Positions 1 to 4,662 of a stretch of DNA of 5,957 nt are shown one piece after another (within the stretch, counting starts at the first letter, position 1; each line of letters begins with the position of its first letter). This stretch comes from Prevotellaceae bacterium (GTDB lineage: Bacteria > Bacteroidota > Bacteroidia > Bacteroidales > Paludibacteraceae): positions 1 through 5,957 of the forward strand of contig JAIRTG010000092.1 of assembly GCA_031255055.1 (NCBI GenBank), given 5' to 3'. Both the position numbers and the translations under genes were made by a program. Below the pieces are notes generated by a model that had not been told where the DNA came from, did not search any database, and was given only the letters and a program-made list of their open reading frames with translations.

Positions 1-45
1 CTAATCACTAAACACTAATCACTATAAACGCTGTCTTACGGGGCG

Positions 46-66
46 TTGCGGGGCAGCGCCCCGCAG
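46..66. repeat. GC-rich hairpin
   Basis: GCGGGGC at 48-54 and GCCCCGC at 58-64 are perfect reverse complements around an AGC loop. A T-A pair (47/65) and a T-G wobble (46/66) extend the stem. No T-tract follows, so it is not a canonical intrinsic terminator. It could be part of an interspersed repeat or a structure in the 3' UTR of a gene lying before the window. Confidence 0.55.
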
Positions 67-101
67 AGGGGGTAGCGGAAGACGCCGTAGGCGGCTGAAG
101 C

Positions 102-144
102 GAGGGGGAGACTTCCCCCTCCTAATATTCTTTCTCTTTCTTTC
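102..144. repeat. G-run/C-run hairpin followed by C/T tract (copy A)
   Basis: Eight perfect pairs join 102-109 to 114-121 around the loop GACT. The stem is followed by a pyrimidine tract at 121-144. That tract matches 5671-5694 at 20 of 24 positions without gaps, and there too it directly follows a G-run/C-run inverted repeat. The two sites therefore look like members of one repeat family. A terminator role for the unseen upstream gene is possible but not shown. Confidence 0.5.
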
Positions 145-205
145 ATTGTAAAACCGCCGAAGATGAACAATTAATCACTAATCGTTCAGCACTAATTTTT
201 TTCCC

Positions 206-213
206 TAACTTTG
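206..213 (+). promoter_or_regulatory. Candidate -7 element upstream of aroC (P1)
   Basis: TAACTTTG fits the Bacteroidota -7 consensus TAnnTTTG exactly. The expected -33 TTTG about 19-21 nt upstream is poorly matched (around 182-186). If used, transcription would start near 220 and give a leader of nearly 50 nt to aroC. Confidence 0.4.
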
Positions 214-220
214 CAGCCTT

Positions 221-250
221 TTTGATGACACGCTAATTCATTTACTTTTC
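221..250 (+). promoter_or_regulatory. Alternative candidate promoter for aroC (P2)
   Basis: A perfect TTTG (221-224) is followed 18 nt later by TACTTTTC (243-250), which matches TAnnTTTG except for the last base. Spacing is about one base short of the usual range. Use of this site would give a very short leader, with a start near 257 and the start codon at 268. It competes with P1 as the aroC promoter and the sequence alone cannot decide between them. Confidence 0.3.
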
Positions 251-267
251 AAATATACATCATATAT

Positions 268-1344
268 ATGTCAAATTCAATCGGAACTGTTTTCAGATTT
301 ACATCTTTCGGCGAATCGCACGGAAATGCTATCGGAGGTGTCGTTGACGGCTGCCCGTCGGGAATCGATATCGATGAAACGTTCGTCCGAACGGAACTGA
401 ATCGTCGACAACCGGGTGTGTCGCCGCTGTCGACGCAGAGATGCGAAAATGATTTTGTGGAATTCTTGTCGGGCATTTTCGAGGGTAAAACAACCGGAAC
501 TCCTATCGGATTCGTTATCCGAAACGAACAGCAAAGAAGTCAGGATTACGAACGGTTGAAAAATCTGTACCGCCCGTCTCATGCCGATTATACCTGCCGA
601 CAAAAATACGGCGTGAGAGACTACCGAGGAGGCGGACGAAGCTCGGCTCGCGAAACGGCTACGCGCGTCGTGGCGGGCGCTATCGCTAAACTTGTACTGA
701 AAAAAATCGATGTAACAATCTATGCCTGTACTTCGCAGGTCGGGCCTGTGAAAATGAAACGACCGATCACGGATGTCGACCTGTCGATGATCGAAACGAA
801 TGTTGTCCGCTGTCCCGATGCCGAAACGGCTCAACGGATGATCGATTATATTAACGGAACGAAAGATGAAGGCGATTCGATCGGCGGTACGATAAGCTGT
901 ATTATCAAAAACGTTCCGGTCGGACTGGGAGAACCTGTTTTCGATAAATTGCAGGCACGGCTGGCGCTGGCTTGTATGAGTATCAACGCTGCTCACGGAT
1001 TCGATTACGGTGCGGGATTCGACGGCGTGGGGGCGAAAGGTTCCGAACTAAATGATGCTTTTTATGCCGACGAAAACGGTCGCGTGAGAACAAAAACAAA
1101 TCATTCGGGCGGTATACAGGGCGGTATCAGTAACGGTGAAGATGTTTACTTTAGGGTGCTGTTTAAGCCTGTTGCTACTATTGCGAAAAAACAAACAACT
1201 GTGGATGTAAACAATAACGTGACAACTTTTAACGCGCTCGGAAGACACGACCCGACTGTGTTGCCGAGAGCTGTACCTGTTGTCGAAAGTATGGCCGCGA
1301 TGACGATACTCGATTTGTGCCTGATGCAAAATATACGGCTATAG
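268..1344 (+). CDS. aroC: Chorismate synthase
   Basis: AroC converts 5-enolpyruvylshikimate-3-phosphate to chorismate, the last step of the shikimate pathway. It acts in the cytosol and needs reduced FMN. The 358-residue product has normal family length and all three family signatures. SFGESHG is at 13-19 (His18 equals the conserved active-site His). The RPSHADYT and YRGGGRSSARETA region spans 102-131 (second conserved His, H105, plus FMN and substrate-binding residues). GRHDP followed by PRAVPVVESMAAM lies at 325-345 (conserved Asp328). SGGIQGGIS at 280-288 is also typical. No flavin reductase domain is fused, so it is the monofunctional bacterial type. The start at 268 puts the SFGESHG motif at the usual distance from the N terminus. 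There is no Shine-Dalgarno sequence, and the leader is AT-rich, as expected in Bacteroidota. The lipid kinase gene follows after 49 bp and is probably cotranscribed. Confidence 0.98.
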   Translation: MSNSIGTVFRFTSFGESHGNAIGGVVDGCPSGIDIDETFVRTELNRRQPGVSPLSTQRCENDFVEFLSGIFEGKTTGTPIGFVIRNEQQRSQDYERLKNLYRPSHADYTCRQKYGVRDYRGGGRSSARETATRVVAGAIAKLVLKKIDVTIYACTSQVGPVKMKRPITDVDLSMIETNVVRCPDAETAQRMIDYINGTKDEGDSIGGTISCIIKNVPVGLGEPVFDKLQARLALACMSINAAHGFDYGAGFDGVGAKGSELNDAFYADENGRVRTKTNHSGGIQGGISNGEDVYFRVLFKPVATIAKKQTTVDVNNNVTTFNALGRHDPTVLPRAVPVVESMAAMTILDLCLMQNIRL

Positions 1345-1393
1345 AGATGCAAAATTCGAACATTTATACTTCAATACCAATAATAATAGAACA

Positions 1394-2347
1394 ATGGAAC
1401 AACTTCCGGCAAATCAAAAATGGGCTTTGATAATGAATCCCAAATCGGGGAAAAAAACATTTCGAAAACAAAAAAAATACCTGCTGAATCACCTGACAAA
1501 AGCAAATATCGTGTATGAATACCGCGTCACCGAACGTTCGGGACACGCCGTTTCTCTCGTGTCCGAATTTATCGAGAAGGGCTATAAGCATTTCCTGATT
1601 CTGGGCGGAGACGGGACCGTAAGCGAAGTTACCAACGGCATTTTTCGTTCCGGTACGGCCGATTTCTCGGATATGACCATCGCCCTTATTCCAAGCGGTA
1701 CGGGTAACGACTGGGGACGGTTTTGGCAGTTGACCCGTAATTATAAAAAGTCGCTACAAGTGTTTTTTGCCGGAAAATGCCGGAATATCGACATCGGACA
1801 AGTGACTTATACGAAAGATAATACCCGTCAATCGCACTTTTTTATCAACTCCGTCGGATTCGGACTGGATGCCGAAGTGGTACATCTTACACATCGGTTG
1901 AAAAGGTATCTGGGCAGTTTTTCGTTTCTGTATACTATTTCGCTCCTGCTGGCTGTTTTCAGTCACAAGCCGACCGAAATAAATATACAAACCGAACAGG
2001 TTTGTATCACAAAAGATGTCTTTACGATGAATATCGGCAACGGATGCTATTCGGGAGGAGGCATCAAGCAAACGCCCGAAGCTACGCCCTACGACGGTAT
2101 ATTGGATGTGTTGGTGGCAAAGCAGCCGACGTTTAAAGATGTTGTCACGATTCTGCCCCGCCTGTTCAACGGTACGATTCTGCAACATCGCATTATCTAT
2201 TCGTTCAAAGGTAAAGAATTTAATCTCCGGTTCGATAAAAACGAAAATATATTGGTGGAAGCCGACGGCATAAACCTCGAAGGACAAGCGCCGTTCAATG
2301 TCAAAGTCATACCGTCCGCCCTCCGGATGATCGTCCCCAATGTATAG
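1394..2347 (+). CDS. Diacylglycerol kinase family lipid kinase (YegS/DgkB-like)
   Basis: This is a soluble or peripheral lipid kinase of the DAGK_cat superfamily, which phosphorylates diacylglycerol or a related lipid with ATP, typically to return it to phospholipid synthesis. In the 317-residue product the nucleotide-binding motifs appear in order: NPKSGK (15-20), GGDGTVSEVTNG (71-82) and PSGTGNDW (100-107). The C-terminal beta-rich domain shows NSVGFGLDAEV (152-162), then the NIGNG..SGGG..P.A...DG.LDV pattern typical of the family. No signal peptide is evident, and no true membrane span beyond a short hydrophobic stretch near 177-190. It lies 49 bp after aroC on the same strand with no obvious promoter or terminator between, so an operon is likely. 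The two products share no pathway. The actual substrate (diacylglycerol, sphingoid base or other) cannot be assigned from the sequence. Confidence 0.92.
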   Translation: MEQLPANQKWALIMNPKSGKKTFRKQKKYLLNHLTKANIVYEYRVTERSGHAVSLVSEFIEKGYKHFLILGGDGTVSEVTNGIFRSGTADFSDMTIALIPSGTGNDWGRFWQLTRNYKKSLQVFFAGKCRNIDIGQVTYTKDNTRQSHFFINSVGFGLDAEVVHLTHRLKRYLGSFSFLYTISLLLAVFSHKPTEINIQTEQVCITKDVFTMNIGNGCYSGGGIKQTPEATPYDGILDVLVAKQPTFKDVVTILPRLFNGTILQHRIIYSFKGKEFNLRFDKNENILVEADGINLEGQAPFNVKVIPSALRMIVPNV

Positions 2348-2374
2348 CCCCGCCATACTTCTTACGTTTCGACG

Positions 2375-2414
2375 GTCTGTGACGTCTTCGTCTTCCGGCG
2401 GAGATGTCGCAGAC
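2375..2414 (+). terminator. Long wobble-containing hairpin between convergent genes
   Basis: An uninterrupted 18-bp stem can be drawn pairing 2375-2392 with 2397-2414 around a TTCC tetraloop. Four pairs (2380/2409, 2384/2405, 2388/2401, 2391/2398) are G-T on this strand, so they are G-U wobbles in RNA from the plus strand but A-C mismatches in RNA from the minus strand. It starts 27 nt after the lipid kinase stop codon, so it most likely forms in the 3' UTR of the aroC-kinase transcript. No U-tract follows, so it is not a textbook intrinsic terminator. It may stabilise the mRNA 3' end or work with a termination factor. Confidence 0.55.
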
Positions 2415-2452
2415 GGAAATCGGTAATCGGAAGTGGGTCAATCGTCCGGCTG

Positions 2453-3343
2453 TTATTTTAGATACCGCAAGTGTGTGCCGGTGCTGTCTACACAGAGTTC
2501 GGCTCTTTCGCCAAGTATCAGGGGGTAGTTGTCGGTGATGTGTCCCGATGGGAAATCGAAGCAGACGGGAATTCGATACGGCTTCATTATTTCGGAAATA
2601 ACGCTTTCGACCTTCTCTTCTTTGCTGTCGTAGCCGGTAAACTGTCCTGCAATGATTCCCGAAATTTGATCCAACGCTCCGCTTAATCGCAGGTTTTGCA
2701 TCATCCGATCTATTTTATACGCTTCCTCACCGATGTCTTCGATGAAGAGTATCGCATGTTCGAAATTCAGATCGAAAGGGGTGTGACGCAATCCCATAAA
2801 AACAGTGAAATTACCGCCGATAATTCTACCTGTGGCTTTCCCCGCTATGTTATAGTCGTTTTTAGGGAGGTTATATTCCGGCGTGTCGCCGAAAAGGATT
2901 CGTTTTGTTAACAGCAACGGCTGACTGTCGTGATCGGCTTCCGACATGTTTTTTGACATCATGGCATGTAGAGACGCCGTGTTTTGATGTGTGACGGCGC
3001 AGTGTAAAACGGTCGCGTCGCTGAAACCGATAACCCATTTCGGACGACGAACGAAATCGGAAAAATCTATCTTATCGATCATCTGCGCCAAACCGTAGCC
3101 TCCTCGTGAACAGAATATCGCTTTTATTTCGGGATTGTCGAGCGCAAACTGTAAATCATGCGAACGTTCCGAAAGCGTTCCCGCATATCGTCCGACTTTT
3201 TTTCGGGTATTGTCGCCTTCCGCAACGTTTAGACCCCAACTTTCGAGACGAATTTTTGCGCCGTCGACATGTCGCCCGTAGACGGCTCCCGACGGCGAAA
3301 TGATGCAAACACAATCTCCTTTTTTTAAACTCGGCGGATACAT
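2453..3343 (-). CDS. LD-carboxypeptidase, peptidase family S66 (LdcA/MccF-like)
   Basis: The product belongs to the S66 serine peptidases. LdcA-type members remove the terminal D-Ala from murein tetrapeptides in the cytosol during cell wall recycling. Counting from Met at 3343 it has 296 residues, near family norm. The catalytic triad is recognisable: Ser108 in GFSDAT, Glu202 in FIEDIGEEAYKIDRMM, and His268 in PSGHITDNYPL. Also typical are the N-terminal PPSLKKGD..CIISPSG and CSRGGYG (78-84). No signal peptide is seen, consistent with a cytosolic enzyme. An in-frame ATG at 3373 would add ten residues. I prefer 3343 because the family motif starts directly after it and the upstream bases include a possible promoter. 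MccF-like immunity enzymes share this fold, but no microcin genes are nearby, so recycling is the better guess. The gene is convergent with the lipid kinase and divergent from the dksA-like gene. Confidence 0.92.
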   Translation of the reverse strand: MYPPSLKKGDCVCIISPSGAVYGRHVDGAKIRLESWGLNVAEGDNTRKKVGRYAGTLSERSHDLQFALDNPEIKAIFCSRGGYGLAQMIDKIDFSDFVRRPKWVIGFSDATVLHCAVTHQNTASLHAMMSKNMSEADHDSQPLLLTKRILFGDTPEYNLPKNDYNIAGKATGRIIGGNFTVFMGLRHTPFDLNFEHAILFIEDIGEEAYKIDRMMQNLRLSGALDQISGIIAGQFTGYDSKEEKVESVISEIMKPYRIPVCFDFPSGHITDNYPLILGERAELCVDSTGTHLRYLK

Positions 3344-3362
3344 ATTAATTAATTTTAGTCGG

Positions 3363-3370
3363 TAAAAGTA
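3363..3370 (-). promoter_or_regulatory. Weak candidate -7 element for the LD-carboxypeptidase gene
   Basis: Read on the minus strand this is TACTTTTA, matching TAnnTTTG except for the last base. No good TTTG is found 19-21 nt upstream (only TTC). If used, transcription would start about 3355-3358, downstream of the ATG at 3373 but upstream of the ATG at 3343, which would support the shorter start. Confidence 0.25.
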
Positions 3371-3379
3371 CATAAATGA

Positions 3380-3403
3380 TTCGGACTTTGAAGAATGTCC
3401 GAA
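3380..3403. repeat. Short inverted repeat in the divergent intergenic region
   Basis: TTCGGAC (3380-3386) and GTCCGAA (3397-3403) are perfect 7-bp inverted arms around a 10-nt spacer. The site lies just upstream of the candidate minus-strand -7 element, a plausible place for a regulator to bind, though chance occurrence is not excluded. Confidence 0.35.
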
Positions 3404-3422
3404 ATAAAAGCGCCGATAACCA

Positions 3423-3454
3423 TCCGACTATCCGACGGGCGTTCCGACGGGCGT
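3423..3454. repeat. Tandem 12-bp direct repeat with a third partial copy
   Basis: TCCGACGGGCGT occurs twice head to tail with no mismatch (3431-3442 and 3443-3454). The core TCCGAC also appears once more directly before (3423-3428). This lies about 25 bp upstream of the candidate promoter of the dksA-like gene. It may be an operator with repeated half-sites or simply a replication-slippage repeat. Confidence 0.5.
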
Positions 3455-3478
3455 AATTAATTATATTTCTTAAAAGAA

Positions 3479-3509
3479 TTGTCAATTCAAAACGAAATGT
3501 GTATTTTCG
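3479..3509 (+). promoter_or_regulatory. Candidate promoter of the dksA-like gene
   Basis: TTG (3479-3481) is followed after 20 nt by TATTTTCG (3502-3509), close to the Bacteroidota TAnnTTTG -7 element (one mismatch). Transcription would start near 3515 and give a leader of about 50 nt that is very A/T-rich. The leader contains the perfect 12-nt palindrome CTTAAATTTAAG (3538-3549) just before the Shine-Dalgarno sequence. Confidence 0.45.
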
Positions 3510-3550
3510 CACGTCCAAAAAAAAATTATATTTTTAGCTTAAATTTAAGA

Positions 3551-3558
3551 AAAGGAGG
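3551..3558 (+). promoter_or_regulatory. Strong Shine-Dalgarno sequence
   Basis: AAAGGAGG ends 6 nt before the ATG at 3565, an almost ideal Shine-Dalgarno site. The other complete genes in this window have none, which is normal for Bacteroidota. It fixes the start of the dksA-like gene and suggests this mRNA is translated by a different initiation mode or at a high rate. Confidence 0.8.
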
Positions 3559-3564
3559 AAGAGT

Positions 3565-3951
3565 ATGATCAATGAAAAAACCAGGTATTCGGATGCGGAA
3601 TTGGAAGAATTTCGGCAGCTTATCAATGAAAAACTGGAAAAAGCTCAAAAAGAATACGAGTTGTTGCGCAGTAGCCTGAATAATATCGACGGAAATGATG
3701 TTGCCGATACATCGCCCACGTTTAAAGTACTGGAAGAAGGCGCCGCAACCCTGTCGAAAGAAGAAGCCGGACGATTGGCTCAACGCCAGATGAAATTTGT
3801 ACAGCACCTGCAGGCTGCCCTGATCCGTATCGAAAACAAAACGTATGGCGTTTGCCGCGAAACGGGAAAACTGATTCCGAAAGAACGCCTCCGCGCCGTA
3901 CCACATGCCACTTTGAGCATTGAGGCCAAGCAGAGTGAAAATAACAGATAA
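3565..3951 (+). CDS. TraR/DksA-family transcriptional regulator with degenerate zinc finger
   Basis: DksA-family proteins insert a coiled coil into the RNA polymerase secondary channel and alter promoter kinetics, often with ppGpp. This 128-residue product has a charged helical N-terminal part (about 9-92) likely to form the coiled coil. The tip motif DxxDxA is kept as D42-G-N-D45-V-A47. The C-terminal globular part (YGVC.ETGKLIPKERLRAVPHATLSIEA, 94-121) clearly aligns with the DksA zinc finger. Of the four Cys positions (C-x2-C-x17-C-x2-C), only C97 is Cys; the others are T100, S118 and A121. Zinc binding is therefore very unlikely. From memory this substitution is common in Bacteroidota members. 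The length is shorter than E. coli DksA (151), mainly at the N terminus. The gene has its own candidate promoter and a terminator after it, so it may be monocistronic. Confidence 0.92.
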   Translation: MINEKTRYSDAELEEFRQLINEKLEKAQKEYELLRSSLNNIDGNDVADTSPTFKVLEEGAATLSKEEAGRLAQRQMKFVQHLQAALIRIENKTYGVCRETGKLIPKERLRAVPHATLSIEAKQSENNR

Positions 3952-3968
3952 TCAAAAACCTTTTTGAT
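3951..3968 (+). repeat. A/T-type inverted repeat at the dksA-like stop codon
   Basis: ATCAAAAA (3951-3958) and TTTTTGAT (3961-3968) are perfect inverted arms separated by CC. The first base is the last base of the TAA stop codon, and the repeat abuts the GC-richer terminator stem that follows. In RNA the innermost pair would have to open to form a loop. It could act as a second, weaker structure or as a minus-strand U-tract. Confidence 0.4.
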
Positions 3969-4009
3969 CGGCAACAGGAATATCGTTTCTACTGTTGCCG
4001 TTTTTTTTT
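3969..4009 (+). terminator. Intrinsic terminator after the dksA-like gene
   Basis: CGGCAACAG (3969-3977) pairs perfectly with CTGTTGCCG (3992-4000) around a 14-nt loop, followed at once by nine T residues (4001-4009). This is a classic rho-independent terminator. It lies only 20 nt before the lspA start codon, so lspA is either reached by readthrough or begins from a promoter that overlaps the terminator or lies upstream of it. Confidence 0.85.
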
Positions 4010-4029
4010 AAAACTTTATCCTCTCTCCC

Positions 4030-4662
4030 ATGTCCGTAAAAGTAAAATCAATCCTTCTTATTTTATTTGTGTTGATTGTTGATCAGGCGTCAAAAATCTA
4101 CATCAAATTAAACTTCTCTTTAGGCGAGTCTGTCGACGTATGCAGTTGGTTTCAAATTTATTTTATCGAAAACAACGGCATGGCATTCGGCATGGAGATT
4201 TTCGGGAAATTATTTTTGACGCTATTCCGTATCGTTGCAGTCGGCGCTTTTGTTTTCTATATCTGTCATCTAATAAAAAAAGGCGTCAGAGCCGGATACA
4301 TCCTGACGATATCGCTGATGCTTGCGGGTGCGGCGGGAAATATCTTCGATTCCGTGTTTTATGGCGTTCTTTTCAGCGAAAGTTCTTTTTACCGGACAGC
4401 CGTATTCCTGCCGGAAGAAGGCGGATATGCACCGATCTTCTACGGAAAAGTGGTGGATATGCTCTATTTCCCGATTATTAAAAACGCGGCGGGAGAAACA
4501 CTCTTTTTCAGTCCGATATTCAACATCGCCGATTCGGCCATCACCGTGTCGATTTTTCTTGTTTTGCTATTTTTCAGAAAAGAACTGAACGAAAGCCTCG
4601 AATCGAAAAAAGACAGAAAACGCAGAGAAGAAAAACAAGCCGAAAATGAACCACAAACCTGA
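4030..4662 (+). CDS. lspA: Lipoprotein signal peptidase (signal peptidase II)
   Basis: LspA is an inner-membrane aspartyl protease that removes signal peptides from diacylglyceryl-modified prolipoproteins. The 210-residue protein has four hydrophobic segments (about 7-24, 58-82, 88-106, 163-182). The conserved boxes are in order: VDQASK (17-22), ENNGMAFG (47-54), LAGAAGNIFDS (98-108), GKVVDM (139-144) and FNIADSAITV (164-173). The catalytic aspartates are D143 and D168. Compared with the Pseudomonas enzyme, about 28 extra residues lie between GNIFD and VVDM, on the periplasmic side. The usual Arg after GNxxD is Ser108. A charged Lys/Glu/Arg-rich tail (183-210) extends beyond the last membrane span. 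The insert and tail make it longer than the roughly 160-170 residues of proteobacterial LspA, and I recall similar lengths in Bacteroidota. The start has no Shine-Dalgarno but a pyrimidine-rich leader. The 3' end overlaps the next gene by 17 nt. Confidence 0.97.
   Translation: MSVKVKSILLILFVLIVDQASKIYIKLNFSLGESVDVCSWFQIYFIENNGMAFGMEIFGKLFLTLFRIVAVGAFVFYICHLIKKGVRAGYILTISLMLAGAAGNIFDSVFYGVLFSESSFYRTAVFLPEEGGYAPIFYGKVVDMLYFPIIKNAAGETLFFSPIFNIADSAITVSIFLVLLFFRKELNESLESKKDRKRREEKQAENEPQT

Larger units (their letters stand above)
1..197. repeat. Non-coding repeat-rich stretch with AATCACTA-type short repeats
   Basis: No convincing coding region is visible upstream of aroC. The motif ACTAATCACTA and close variants recur at about 1-10 and 14-24, and AATCACTAATC at about 173-183, with a further partial copy (CACTAATT) at about 190-197. 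Between them lies a GC-rich block (about 40-122) full of small hairpins, then a C/T-rich tract (about 121-145). The composition differs sharply from the AT-rich leader that follows. This looks like an intergenic interspersed repeat or the 3' region of an unseen upstream gene. What it does cannot be told from the sequence. Confidence 0.5.

Noticed and set aside
40..100. Possible tRNA or small structured RNA gene in the GC-rich block
   Set aside because: No cloverleaf, no T-loop GTTC motif in place and no acceptor stem could be drawn; only simple hairpins are seen.
277..996. Long open frame on the minus strand inside aroC (239 codons)
   Set aside because: It lies entirely antisense to a clear chorismate synthase gene and shows no recognisable motif. 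Codon bias of the real gene explains it.
1754..2356. 200-codon minus-strand frame opposite the lipid kinase
   Set aside because: Antisense to conserved kinase motifs, low-complexity composition, no family resemblance.
2453..3343. Microcin C immunity protein (MccF)
   Set aside because: It has the same fold family, but no microcin or peptide biosynthesis genes are present, and the motifs fit LdcA-type recycling enzymes equally well or better.
3344..3373. N-terminal extension of the LD-carboxypeptidase from an ATG at 3373
   Set aside because: The ten extra residues (MYFYRLKLIN) are not typical of the family, and the stretch overlaps a possible promoter. The start at 3343 is preferred, though not proven.
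3423..3454. CRISPR array
   Set aside because: The repeats are only 12 bp and directly adjacent, with no spacers and no cas genes.
3526..3906. Phe-rich 126-codon minus-strand frame opposite the dksA-like gene
   Set aside because: The Phe/Gln-rich product is the mirror of Lys/Glu/Leu-rich coiled-coil codons on the true strand.
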